A stretch of DNA of 64,000 nucleotides from contig NZ_JANJZK010000003.1 of the NCBI RefSeq assembly GCF_024623185.1, positions 62,001 through 126,000 of the forward strand, written 5' to 3'. Positions 57,265 to 64,000 of the stretch are shown here, one piece after another (position 1 is the stretch's first letter; each line of letters begins with the position of its first letter). The translations under genes and the position numbers were made by a program. The DNA comes from Anaerofustis stercorihominis (lineage in GTDB: Bacteria; Bacillota; Clostridia; Eubacteriales; Anaerofustaceae). The notes beneath the pieces are model-generated. The model was not told the origin of the DNA and searched no databases. It saw nothing but the letters and a program-made list of their open reading frames with translations.

Positions 57265-57360
57265 ATGATTGTTTTCTTTTGTGTTATTAAGATATTTATT
57301 TATATTTTCAGTGATTTCGGGATGTGTTTTTACGCGTCCTTTTTTATTACAAAATGTTAA
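57265..57360 (+). CDS. Possible 31-residue hydrophobic peptide
   Basis: ATG at 57265 opens 31 codons to a TAA ending at 57360. A GGGAGAAAG sequence precedes the ATG. The peptide is hydrophobic, rich in Phe and Ile, with three Cys. However, a terminator-like hairpin (57320-57346) lies within it, so it may be chance or the body of a short RNA and not a gene. Confidence 0.25.
   Translation: MIVFFCVIKIFIYIFSDFGMCFYASFFITKC
57320..57346 (+). terminator. Hairpin plus T run upstream of the XRE genes
   Basis: GGATGTG (57320-57326) can pair with CGCGTCC (57333-57339), with two G-T pairs, and seven T residues follow. If a promoter lies just upstream (TTGACG at 57238) it would yield a short transcript. 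Confidence 0.5.
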
Positions 57361-57429
57361 GTAAATATTTAATAATTGTTTTATATGTAGATACTACTTT
57401 ATGCCACTAAAATTGAAAGGAGGTGATAT

Positions 57430-57459
57430 ATGAAGAAAATTTTGGGTTTTTATCTATGA
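57430..57459 (+). CDS. Possible nine-codon leader peptide ahead of the first XRE gene
   Basis: AAGGAGGTGATAT precedes ATG 57430, an ideal ribosome-binding site, but the frame is only MKKILGFYL. Its stop TGA overlaps an in-frame ATG of the XRE gene's longer form (57456). It may couple translation or be an accident. Confidence 0.3.
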   Translation: MKKILGFYL

Positions 57460-57485
57460 AAATAATTAGAAAAGGAGGTATAGAA

Positions 57486-57728
57486 ATGCAGTTAAGAGAC
57501 TCACTAAATAGAAGGATAATTGAATTATGTGATGAAAAAGGACTATCTATTAATAAACTTGCGAATATGTCAGCAATTCCGCCTACTACTGTTTATAGTA
57601 TGTTTGACGGCAAATGTACTAATCCAAGTTTCAAAACTATTAAAATGATTTGTGATAGTTTGGATATGGATATAAAAGATTTTTTCGATTCTGAATTCTT
57701 TGTAAATTTAGAAAAAGGTTTTAAATAG
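57486..57728 (+). CDS. Small XRE-family helix-turn-helix regulator (first of pair)
   Basis: An 80-residue protein that is essentially one XRE-type DNA-binding domain. Helix-turn-helix residues are seen in LSINKLANMSAIPPTTVYSMFDG, followed by a C-terminal KDFFDSEFF. There is no sensor or peptidase domain. The ATG at 57486 follows AAAGGAGG. The next gene encodes a close paralogue. Similar single-domain XRE proteins are found both in chromosomes and in mobile elements; no other mobile genes are near. Confidence 0.75.
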   Translation: MQLRDSLNRRIIELCDEKGLSINKLANMSAIPPTTVYSMFDGKCTNPSFKTIKMICDSLDMDIKDFFDSEFFVNLEKGFK

Positions 57729-57744
57729 CATGTTCAAAGATTTG

Positions 57745-57782
57745 TTGTCAGAGGGATAAAGATCCCTTTGGCAATTTTAATT
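57745..57782 (+). terminator. Hairpin between the two XRE genes
   Basis: An inverted repeat with GGGAT (57753-57757) and ATCCC (57762-57766), extended by flanking TTG/CAA and AGA/TTT pairs, followed by TTTTAATTTT. It may act as a partial terminator so that the second gene is less expressed. Confidence 0.5.
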
Positions 57783-57798
57783 TTAAAGGAGAAAAACA

Positions 57799-58089
57799 AT
57801 GAATAGAGAAAAAATATCAGTAAATGCAATATATAAAACCGATACTAATCTTATTGGTGCTATAACGAAAAGGATAATAAGAATAAGCGAAGCAAAAGAA
57901 ATTTCCATTAAAAGTCTTGCAGAGAGCGCAGGTATTCCTCCGACAACTGTATATAGTTTATTTGATGGAAAAAGTCAAAATCCGGGTATAGATGTTATAT
58001 ATAGTTTATCAAGAGTACTCGATATGAAAATGGATGAATTTTTTAGCTGTGATGAAATGGAAGAACTGTACAAATCTGAATTAAAATAA
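57799..58089 (+). CDS. Small XRE-family helix-turn-helix regulator (second of pair)
   Basis: A 96-residue paralogue of the preceding protein. It has an N-terminal extension of about 20 residues and the XRE core ISIKSLAESAGIPPTTVYSLFDG, differing in the segment after the recognition helix. An AAAGGAG site lies ahead. The two proteins share IPPTTVYS(M/L)FDGK, suggesting an ancient duplication. A 20-bp palindrome and a terminator follow. Confidence 0.75.
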   Translation: MNREKISVNAIYKTDTNLIGAITKRIIRISEAKEISIKSLAESAGIPPTTVYSLFDGKSQNPGIDVIYSLSRVLDMKMDEFFSCDEMEELYKSELK

Positions 58090-58105
58090 CTGTTTAGACA
58101 GTTAT
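58086..58105. promoter_or_regulatory. 20-bp palindrome at the end of the second XRE gene
   Basis: ATAACTGT (58086-58093) and ACAGTTAT (58098-58105) form a perfect inverted repeat around TTAG. It precedes a separate terminator. It could be an operator or a second RNA hairpin; the sequence does not decide. Confidence 0.35.
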
Positions 58106-58110
58106 AATTT

Positions 58111-58141
58111 AAAGAGAGGAAATAAATTTCCTCTCTTTTTT
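58111..58141 (+). terminator. Terminator after the XRE pair
   Basis: AAAGAGAGGAAA (58111-58122) pairs with TTTCCTCTCTTT (58127-58138), and T residues follow. Confidence 0.92.
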
Positions 58142-58149
58142 ATTTTATG

Positions 58150-58178
58150 TTGACAAATATATCTGTAACAGCTATAAT
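58150..58178 (+). promoter_or_regulatory. Consensus sigma-A promoter of the rhodanese-Rrf2-RclA operon
   Basis: TTGACA (58150-58155), a 17-bp spacer and TATAAT (58173-58178), the perfect consensus. A TGTAACA half-site (58164-58170) lies in the spacer, suggesting that the strong promoter is held down by a repressor. Confidence 0.92.
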
Positions 58179-58192
58179 TACATTAAAGAAAC

Positions 58193-58211
58193 TGTAACAT
58201 GTATTGTTACA
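58193..58211 (+). promoter_or_regulatory. 19-bp palindromic operator downstream of the promoter
   Basis: TGTAACATGTATTGTTACA has perfect 7-bp arms around TGTAT. With the TGTAACA in the promoter spacer it forms a likely binding site for the Rrf2 regulator encoded in the same operon. Confidence 0.65.
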
Positions 58212-58224
58212 TAAGGAGGATGTT

Positions 58225-58617
58225 GTGAAAAATATATTGATTATAGTGGGAATTGTTATTATCTTGTTTATTAGTTTTAAATTTTTTATCCATAAAGAAG
58301 AAAATAAAAGTGCTTATCATAAAATTTCTGCTTTGGAAGCGAAAGAGATGATGGAACTAGATGATGTAACTATTTTAGATGTAAGAAGAGAAGATGAATA
58401 TAAAAGCGGACATATAAAAAATGCAGTATTGGTTCCAAATGAAACTATCAGTAATGAAGTATTAGAAGAAATTCCAAATTTAGAAAAAACTATATTAGTT
58501 TACTGCAGGTCGGGTAAGAGAAGTAAAGATGCTTCGATGAAGTTAGTTGATATAGGATATAAAAATATATATGATTTTGGCGGGATAATTGACTGGCCTT
58601 ATGAAATAGAGAAATAA
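58225..58617 (+). CDS. Membrane-anchored rhodanese-like protein
   Basis: A 130-residue protein with an N-terminal membrane helix (about 4-22) and a rhodanese domain. The active-site loop is CRSGKRS, with C94. Rhodanese domains carry sulfur as a cysteine persulfide and act in sulfane-sulfur or thiol stress. The GTG at 58225 is the start, placed by AGGAGG; a longer TTG is not supported. It is the first gene of an operon with an Rrf2 regulator and an RclA-like flavoprotein, pointing to oxidative or reactive-sulfur stress. Confidence 0.85.
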   Translation: MKNILIIVGIVIILFISFKFFIHKEENKSAYHKISALEAKEMMELDDVTILDVRREDEYKSGHIKNAVLVPNETISNEVLEEIPNLEKTILVYCRSGKRSKDASMKLVDIGYKNIYDFGGIIDWPYEIEK

Positions 58618-58633
58618 TTTTAGGAGGTAATTG

Positions 58634-59059
58634 ATGAATAGTGAATTTGCGGTTTCGGTTCATGCATTGGTTTTTTTAAATCATCACTATAAAGAAATTA
58701 AGACAAGTGAAGAAATATCCGAGAATATTTGTATAAATCCAGCAAGGGCAAGGAAAATCCTTTCCAAACTTAAAAAGGCAGGACTGGTAAATACAAAAGA
58801 AGGTTCTGTAAAGGGCGGATATAGTTTTACTCTAGATGCGGCTAAGATCACTTTACTTGATGTTTATCAAGCAATCGGCAAAAGGGTAATAGATATATCT
58901 TGGCGTTCGGGAAATGTCAATATGGAATGTTTGATAGCTTCCGGTATGGGGGATATCATGGACGAAGTATATGAAAAATTAGATGATGTATGTAAAGAAG
59001 AGCTAAGTAAAATAACAATAAAGGATATAGACAGTAAAATATTTAAAAATGGAGAATAG
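58634..59059 (+). CDS. Rrf2-family transcriptional regulator
   Basis: A 141-residue Rrf2 regulator with an N-terminal winged helix (about 1-65, with ICINPARARKILSKLKKAGLV) and a C-terminal dimer helix. It has cysteines at 33, 99 and 120; C99 is the single cysteine in the usual cluster-binding region, too few for a typical [2Fe-2S] IscR, so it may be a thiol switch, as in some Rrf2 members sensing hypochlorous or electrophile stress. ATG 58634 is used because of AGGAGG. It presumably represses this operon by binding the palindrome at 58193-58211. Confidence 0.88.
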   Translation: MNSEFAVSVHALVFLNHHYKEIKTSEEISENICINPARARKILSKLKKAGLVNTKEGSVKGGYSFTLDAAKITLLDVYQAIGKRVIDISWRSGNVNMECLIASGMGDIMDEVYEKLDDVCKEELSKITIKDIDSKIFKNGE

Positions 59060-59061
59060 AA

Positions 59062-60420
59062 ATGAAAAAATATGATGATATAATTATAGGATTTGGTAAG
59101 GGCGGAAAAACTTTAGCAGGATATTTGGCAAAGAAAGGTGAAAAGGTTGCTATAATAGAAAAGTCAAATAAAATGTATGGCGGGACTTGTATAAACGTGG
59201 GATGTATTCCTTCTAAATCACTTGTTAAAAATGCTTCAAAGACAGCACAAATGGGAGATATTTCATTTGAAGAAAAATGTGACTTATACCATAAAGCGAT
59301 TTTGGAAAAAAGAAACTTAACCGAAATGCTTAGAGGCAAAAATTATGCTAAATTAAATGATTTGGATAATGTTGATGTTATCAATGCAAAAGCAAGTTTT
59401 GAAGATAAAAATGTGATTAAAATCACATATGAAGACGGTGAAGAATTATTAAGTGCAGATAAAATATATATAAATACCGGTTCGACATCTGTAGTTCCAA
59501 AGATAGAAGGGGTCGAAAATAATCCATATGTATATTTTAGTGATACCTTAATGGACCTCGATAATTTACCGAAGAGGCTAATTATAATAGGGGGAGGATA
59601 TATCGGTCTTGAATTTGCCTCTATGTATGCGAACTTTGGAAGTAATGTAACTGTTATTCAAGACGGTGATAAATTTATTCCGAGAGAAGACGAAGATATC
59701 GCTAACGAAATAAAATCATTGCTCGAAAATCAAGGTATTGAAATAAAACTTGGTGCTAAAATTAAAAAATTCAGTGAAGACGGTATTGTTTCCTATAGCC
59801 AAAAAGGAAAAGAATTTAATGATAAGGCGGATGCTATATTAGTTGCTACGGGAAGAAGAGCAAATACCGATGAATTGAATTTGGAAGCTGCCGGTGTCGA
59901 AATGAACAGACGCGGCGGGATAGTCGTAGATGATAATTTAAGGACTTCAAATGAAAATATTTGGGCAATGGGAGATGTTAACGGAGGGCTTCAGTTTACC
60001 TATGTTTCTTTGGATGATTACAGAATAATTGTAAGCGGACTTGAAAATGAAAATAAATATAACTTAAGCAAAAGAGAAAATGTTCCTTACAGTGTATTTA
60101 TGGATACTCCGCTGTCAAGAGTAGGTTTGAATGAAAGAGAAGCCTTAGAACAAGGTTATGATATAATAGTACTAAAATTACCGGTAGGGTCAATACCCAA
60201 GGCACAAGTACTTAAGAAGCCATATGGTGTCTTGAAAGCTATAATAGATAAGAAAACAAATAAGATACTCGGTACAATGCTGCTATGCGAGGAGTCATAT
60301 GAAATGATAAATATAGTAAAACTGGCAATGGATTTGGGTGCTGATTATACGACACTTAAAAATCAAGTGTTCACTCATCCTACTATGAGCGAAGCTTTAA
60401 ATGATTTGTTTTCATTATAA
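59062..60420 (+). CDS. rclA: RclA-type pyridine nucleotide-disulfide oxidoreductase
   Basis: A 452-residue FAD enzyme with redox-active C43 and C48 in GGTCINVGCIPSKSL, the FAD motif GFGKGGKTLA, a second dinucleotide motif GGGYIGLEFASM and the C-terminal FTHPTMSEALNDLFSL dimer segment. Its start and its whole C-terminal half closely resemble Escherichia coli RclA as I recall it. RclA-type enzymes reduce hypothiocyanous acid and protect against reactive chlorine species. Here the gene is coupled 2 bp after Rrf2, supporting this stress role. The substrate is inferred from family. Confidence 0.86.
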   Translation: MKKYDDIIIGFGKGGKTLAGYLAKKGEKVAIIEKSNKMYGGTCINVGCIPSKSLVKNASKTAQMGDISFEEKCDLYHKAILEKRNLTEMLRGKNYAKLNDLDNVDVINAKASFEDKNVIKITYEDGEELLSADKIYINTGSTSVVPKIEGVENNPYVYFSDTLMDLDNLPKRLIIIGGGYIGLEFASMYANFGSNVTVIQDGDKFIPREDEDIANEIKSLLENQGIEIKLGAKIKKFSEDGIVSYSQKGKEFNDKADAILVATGRRANTDELNLEAAGVEMNRRGGIVVDDNLRTSNENIWAMGDVNGGLQFTYVSLDDYRIIVSGLENENKYNLSKRENVPYSVFMDTPLSRVGLNEREALEQGYDIIVLKLPVGSIPKAQVLKKPYGVLKAIIDKKTNKILGTMLLCEESYEMINIVKLAMDLGADYTTLKNQVFTHPTMSEALNDLFSL

Positions 60421-60444
60421 ATAAAAAGAAGGATATATAAAAAT

Positions 60445-60474
60445 AAAAAAGAACCTAATATCAGGTTCTTTTTT
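60445..60474. terminator. Bidirectional terminator between rclA and deoC
   Basis: AAAAAAGAACCT pairs with AGGTTCTTTTTT around AATATC, between convergent genes. Confidence 0.9.
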
Positions 60475-60495
60475 ATTGGTTTCATATTAATTTAA

Positions 60496-61167
60496 TTATT
60501 TACTAGCTGCGTCGATTTCATCAAACATAGCTTGTGTTTTTGAAATACCAAGTCTTGAACAGCCTGCGTTTAGGAATGCTTCTGCGTCAGCGATGTTAGC
60601 GATACCGCCTGCTGCTTTGATTTGTACTCTTGTTGTATCGATGTTTTCTTTCATTATAGCTACGTCTTCAAGTGTTGCTCCGCCTGAAGAGAATCCTGTT
60701 GATGTTTTAACGAAACCTGCACCTGCGTCAGAACAAATTCTTGAAGCTTTTGCGATTTCTTCTTTTGTAAGTAGACAGTTTTCCAAGATAACTTTGATGT
60801 TAGCAGGAGAAGCGTTTACTACTTCGTATACGTCATTATAAACTGTGTCGTAGTCTCCTGATTTCATAGCTGAAACGTTTAGTACGATATCAACTTCTGT
60901 AGCACCCATGTTGTATACTCTTTGAGTATCTGCAACTTTTGATTCAGTTAATTCTGCACCGTTAGGGAAACCAACACATGCACATACTGCTGTTTCAGAA
61001 CCTTTAAGGATTTCATAAGCCATTTTTACTCTGCTTGGAGTAACACATACAGTTCTGCATTTCCATTCTTTAGCGAATTGGATACCTTTTCTTACTTCAT
61101 CATAAGTTAATTGTGGTTTTAATAAAGAGTGGTCGTTTGCTCTTGCTAATTCATATTTTGTTATCAT
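60496..61167 (-). CDS. deoC: Deoxyribose-phosphate aldolase
   Basis: A 223-residue class I aldolase that splits deoxyribose 5-phosphate into glyceraldehyde 3-phosphate and acetaldehyde. The Schiff-base lysine is K154 in GFVKTSTGF, D93 lies in EVDIVLN, and a second Lys is in RVQIKAAGGI. It is 45 bp after the zinc dehydrogenase gene and probably cotranscribed with it; the divergent SorC-family regulator likely controls both. In Bacillus, deoC is under the SorC-family DeoR. Confidence 0.96.
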   Translation of the reverse strand: MITKYELARANDHSLLKPQLTYDEVRKGIQFAKEWKCRTVCVTPSRVKMAYEILKGSETAVCACVGFPNGAELTESKVADTQRVYNMGATEVDIVLNVSAMKSGDYDTVYNDVYEVVNASPANIKVILENCLLTKEEIAKASRICSDAGAGFVKTSTGFSSGGATLEDVAIMKENIDTTRVQIKAAGGIANIADAEAFLNAGCSRLGISKTQAMFDEIDAASK

Positions 61168-61212
61168 TTTAATTTTCTCCTTGAATTTATTATATTTAAT
61201 TTTAATTAATAA

Positions 61213-62310
61213 CTATTTGCCCGGTTCGTAACCGTCTTGTGTGATTACTATCTTATTAAAGAATTCTTTTCTTTCTATTAAATCAAAAGCGTCCTTTACT
61301 TCATCTACGCTGAATCTGTGAGAGATAATAGATGTTAAGTCCAATAAACCTTTTTTAGCTGCATCGATTGTTGCACAGAATTCTTCGTATTCTGGTGTGA
61401 AGTTATAGCACCAAGAACCTTTTATTGTAAGTTCTTTTCTTAGGATACATTTATCATAAGATTTATCCAATATATTTACATCTCCGTGAGGTGTTCCGAT
61501 ACATGTGAATGTACCATGTTTCTTTAAGCATTGTAGAGCTTGATTAAATGTTATAGGAGAGCCTGCAGCTTCTATACATACTTCAGGACCTTCTTCTCCC
61601 GCATATTCTTTGATTTTGGCAACAACTTCTTCATTTGTCATTCCCATTGAGTTGATTGTATATGTAGCACCTACTTTTTTGATTAAGTCAAGTTTTTCGT
61701 CTTTAATATCTACTGCTATTACCATTCTTGCTCCGCAGATATTTGCCCATTGTACCATATAGTATCCAACAGGACCGGTACCGAATACTACTACTGCGTC
61801 ATTTACCTTTATACCTGCTCTAAGAGCACCATGTAGAGAGATAACAGCAGGGTCGATTTGACAAATCATATCCCAGCTGAAGTCATCTGGACATACATAA
61901 CACTGTGTTGCTTTAACTGCAACGTATTGTCCGAAACCTCCGTCGCTTCTTGAACCGGTGTAACCGTATGTATCACATAAATTGATGTTTCCGTTTAAAC
62001 AGTCTTTACATTTTCCGCAGCCTGTCATCGGGTTAACATCTACTCTTTGACCTACTTTAAGTTCTTCTCTTAAATCAAGATCTTTAACGCCCTTGCCTAT
62101 TTCAACGATTTCTCCGCCGAATTCATGACCTAGTGTAGTTGGGAAAGAATATGTACCTGTTGAAAATACTCTTCCTAAGTCGGAACCGCATATCCCCGCA
62201 CAGTAAACCTTAAGTAGTACTTCGTCATCCTTTATTTGTGGTATATCTACTTCATCACATCTTATATCATTGATAGCATGAAGTCTACCAGCTTTCATTT
62301 TACCTTCCAT
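61213..62310 (-). CDS. Zinc-dependent polyol (sugar-phosphate) dehydrogenase
   Basis: A 365-residue medium-chain dehydrogenase. Catalytic zinc ligands are C41, H62 and E63; the structural-zinc cysteines are C98, C101, C104 and C112. GTGPVGYYMV is the NAD motif. Its order and segments such as LRKELTIKGSW resemble galactitol-1-phosphate 5-dehydrogenase, but no PTS genes accompany it. The partner deoC and a sugar-binding regulator suggest an alcohol or sugar-phosphate connected with deoxyribose or a related pentose. The start at 62310 is set by AGGAGGAAAATA; a longer ATG at 62358 is unsupported. Confidence 0.85.
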   Translation of the reverse strand: MEGKMKAGRLHAINDIRCDEVDIPQIKDDEVLLKVYCAGICGSDLGRVFSTGTYSFPTTLGHEFGGEIVEIGKGVKDLDLREELKVGQRVDVNPMTGCGKCKDCLNGNINLCDTYGYTGSRSDGGFGQYVAVKATQCYVCPDDFSWDMICQIDPAVISLHGALRAGIKVNDAVVVFGTGPVGYYMVQWANICGARMVIAVDIKDEKLDLIKKVGATYTINSMGMTNEEVVAKIKEYAGEEGPEVCIEAAGSPITFNQALQCLKKHGTFTCIGTPHGDVNILDKSYDKCILRKELTIKGSWCYNFTPEYEEFCATIDAAKKGLLDLTSIISHRFSVDEVKDAFDLIERKEFFNKIVITQDGYEPGK

Positions 62311-62383
62311 TATTTTCCTCCTAAATACTTTGAAAGTGTTATTTAACTTGACAAACATAAATAGTAATGTTATTATTTATTCA

Positions 62384-62419
62384 TGTTCATATGAACATCA
62401 TATGAGTTCATATGTTCAA
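62384..62419. promoter_or_regulatory. Palindromic operators between the dehydrogenase and the SorC-family regulator
   Basis: TGTTCATATGAACA (62384-62397) is a perfect 14-bp palindrome; GTTCATATGTTCAA follows 9 bp later (62406-62419). On the minus strand the first one overlaps a TGAACA -35 box 17 bp upstream of TACTAT, so a repressor here would block the dehydrogenase-deoC promoter. Confidence 0.65.
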
Positions 62420-62487
62420 TTTCAACCGTATTATATAATAAAAAAATAAAGATGTCAACTAATTTTTATTAAATTTAGGAGAAAATT

Positions 62488-63420
62488 ATGCTGGATAATA
62501 ATACACTATCAAAAATAGCAAAAATGTACTATTTGGAAGGTCTTACTCAAAAACAAATAGGAGATAATTTAGGCATTTCAAGAATAGGGATTTCCAGAGC
62601 TTTAAAAAGATGCATAGAAGAAGGTATAGTAGAAATCAAGATAAAAGAATTTACTCCCCTCAGTAATTTGGAAGATGCACTTAAGAAAAAATATCCTTAT
62701 GCCGATTTTAAAATAGTTCCTTTTTTCAAAGAAACAAAAAAACTCGTCCGCTCTCTTGCCGACGGTGCGGGTGAAGTCTTGGATGAGCTGGTTAGAAATA
62801 ATAATAATATAGGTATAGGCTGGGGAAAAACTTTAAGTAATCTGAATATCGAAAGTGATATCAAATACCCCGAGAAAACATTTGTATCTCTTCTCGGAGG
62901 ATACGGAAATGTATCTATTGAGATGCACTCAAATCAAATAACAGCTATGATAAGCGAAGTATACGGCAGTAAGTCTATGGTGCTGCTTGCTCCTTCCATA
63001 GTGGATAATAAAAAGTTTAAAGAGATAATAATAAATGAAGGTTCAATAAAAGAAGTTTTTGATATGTACAGAAAGCTTGACTGCGTAATAACTTCTTTAG
63101 GTAATCCGGCAGACGAAAATGCTACGATACATAAATCCGGATATTTTAAAGATGAAGATCTTAAAGAACTTAAAGACAGAGATATTTGCTGTGATATAGT
63201 CTCTTCATTATTTTTAAATCGAGAGGGAGTGGAAGAAAACCTGGAAATACTAGACAGGATCGTAGGTATAAGTCCAAAATGTTTTAAAAAAGTTCCTATT
63301 AGAGCAGCTGTTGCAGGAGGCGAAAATAAAATGTTTGCTATATATTTAGCTTTGAAAAATAAATATATCAATAGTCTTATAACGGATGAAAATACTGCAA
63401 ATTATTTATTAAATAAATAA
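62488..63420 (+). CDS. SorC/DeoR-type sugar-binding transcriptional regulator
   Basis: A 310-residue protein with an N-terminal helix-turn-helix (about 17-45, LTQKQIGDNLGISRIGISRALKR) and a C-terminal sugar-phosphate-binding domain (about 60-310) with NIGIGWGKTL and AVAGGENK, the SorC-family pattern. Bacillus DeoR is in this family and binds deoxyribose 5-phosphate. The neighbours deoC and the dehydrogenase, with palindromes in the divergent intergenic region, suggest it is their repressor, released by a sugar phosphate. The gene is monocistronic and its terminator is weak. Confidence 0.87.
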   Translation: MLDNNTLSKIAKMYYLEGLTQKQIGDNLGISRIGISRALKRCIEEGIVEIKIKEFTPLSNLEDALKKKYPYADFKIVPFFKETKKLVRSLADGAGEVLDELVRNNNNIGIGWGKTLSNLNIESDIKYPEKTFVSLLGGYGNVSIEMHSNQITAMISEVYGSKSMVLLAPSIVDNKKFKEIIINEGSIKEVFDMYRKLDCVITSLGNPADENATIHKSGYFKDEDLKELKDRDICCDIVSSLFLNREGVEENLEILDRIVGISPKCFKKVPIRAAVAGGENKMFAIYLALKNKYINSLITDENTANYLLNK

Positions 63421-63521
63421 AAATAGCTTTTTATAAGTTGTTTTTTTTATTATTATGAAAAAGTTAGTTTTTGATATATAATGACTAATAAATATTATAT
63501 GAAAGGTTAATTCATATCAAA

Positions 63522-64000
63522 GTGAAAAGAAAGGTGTATTTAAAAACAGAGAGCCTAACGAAGATAGCATTATGTACAGCGGTAATGTGTATACTAGGTC
63601 CAATATCCATACCCATTCCTCTAAGTCCGGTACCTATATCTTTAACTCAAATCGGGATTTATTTTGCTGTTTATGCTCTTGAATATAAATATGCTTTGAT
63701 GTCAACATTATTATATATTTTGATCGGTTCCATAGGGCTTCCTGTGTTTTCCGGATTTATGGGCGGCATAAACAGACTGTTGGGTCCTACTGGAGGTTAT
63801 TTGGTTGGATTTATATTTTTAACTTTGATAACGGGATATTTTATAGATAAATATTATGATAATAAAGGTTTTATTATTTTAGGATTTATACTTGGAAATA
63901 TCATTTGTTATATCATAGGAAGCTTATGGCTCGCATTTCAAAGTAATATAAGTATCATAAGTGCTTTTATAATAGGTTGCTTTCCTTATATTCCCGGTGA
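63522..64000 (+). CDS. bioY: Biotin transporter component BioY (N-terminal part, cut by window edge)
   Basis: BioY is the S component of a biotin ECF transporter. About 159 residues are readable, starting at GTG 63522 (or GTG 63534; the ribosome-binding site is unclear). It shows LTKIALCTAVMCILGPISIPIPLSP and the family motif GGINRLLGPTGGYL, with about five membrane helices so far. A GTG start and the short 5' region make the exact N-terminus uncertain. It is transcribed in the same direction as the SorC-family regulator but appears to have its own promoter. Confidence 0.88.
   Translation, partial: MKRKVYLKTESLTKIALCTAVMCILGPISIPIPLSPVPISLTQIGIYFAVYALEYKYALMSTLLYILIGSIGLPVFSGFMGGINRLLGPTGGYLVGFIFLTLITGYFIDKYYDNKGFIILGFILGNIICYIIGSLWLAFQSNISIISAFIIGCFPYIPG

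Larger units (their letters stand above)
57111..57485. other. Region between the riboswitch and the first XRE gene
   Basis: About 375 bp of AT-rich DNA. It contains a hairpin-plus-T-run terminator (57320-57346), a possible 31-codon hydrophobic reading frame (57265-57360), a TTGACG box at 57238-57243 and a nine-codon frame at 57430. Each is listed separately with low confidence. Confidence 0.6.

Noticed and set aside
57486-58089. XRE pair as a prophage or plasmid remnant
   Set aside because: No integrase, portal, toxin, attachment repeat or composition change is seen around them.

Overview
The window is low-GC, gene-dense DNA from a Gram-positive anaerobe, most likely a member of the Clostridia (Bacillota). 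The evidence is AT-rich codon use, strong AGGAGG ribosome-binding sites, Bacillota-style intrinsic terminators, SpoIIE and SpoVG (sporulation-type proteins), a PyrR-type leader on the pyrimidine operon, an FMN riboswitch ahead of a RibU-like ECF component, and surface proteins with a sortase-like tail. The species cannot be named from the sequence alone. No prophage, insertion sequence, rRNA operon or CRISPR array is visible; nearly everything is chromosomal housekeeping DNA with some accessory surface proteins.

Layout, left to right. 1-9 kb: the start of tilS (cut by the window edge), a DUF362 ferredoxin-like protein, an LCP cell-wall ligase, tRNA-Ser(GGA), the rpsF-ssb-rpsR operon with a clear promoter and leader, a YtxH/DUF948 pair, an EF-G paralogue, a small membrane protein and queH. 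9-18 kb: a complete high-affinity potassium system on the minus strand, kdpF-kdpA-kdpB-kdpC-(unknown gene)-kdpD-kdpE; kdpF is a 28-residue gene that is easily missed, and KdpD carries the spacing of the reported c-di-AMP-binding motif. 18.3-19.6 kb: a secreted three-domain protein. 19.8-29.9 kb: a full de novo pyrimidine operon, pyrB-pyrI-pyrC-pyrF-pyrK-pyrD-pyrE-carA-carB, with promoter, PyrR-binding loop and attenuator. 30-31.6 kb: rlmB-type methyltransferase and thyX. 31.7-37 kb: a 1754-residue repetitive cell-surface protein. 37.3-41.5 kb: a pantothenate/CoA operon in which a Rossmann/DUF2520 protein is probably the ketopantoate reductase, followed by panB-panC-panD-coaBC. 41.7-48 kb: HtrA protease, WalJ-like hydrolase, murA, a PHP phosphoesterase and a U32 peptidase-family protein. 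48-53 kb: spoIIE, a second secreted/membrane protein, acylphosphatase and 3-methyladenine glycosylase. 53.6-57.1 kb: murC, spoVG, a DUF1287 protein and ribU with its FMN riboswitch. 57.2-58.1 kb: two small paralogous XRE regulators separated by a hairpin. 58.2-60.4 kb: an operon of membrane-anchored rhodanese, Rrf2 regulator and RclA-type flavoprotein behind a consensus promoter with a 19-bp palindrome. 60.5-63.4 kb: deoC, a zinc polyol dehydrogenase and a divergent SorC-family regulator with palindromic operators. 63.5-64 kb: the start of bioY.

Most operons are self-contained and end in strong hairpin terminators, several of them serving both strands. The most informative observations are regulatory: the pyr leader, the Rrf2/RclA operon and its operator, the c-di-AMP motif in KdpD, the 11-bp tandem repeat and the separated 15-bp inverted repeat ahead of surface-protein genes, and an unrecognised gene embedded in the kdp operon. 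Start codons were chosen by Shine-Dalgarno spacing, which often gives a shorter protein than the longest open frame.
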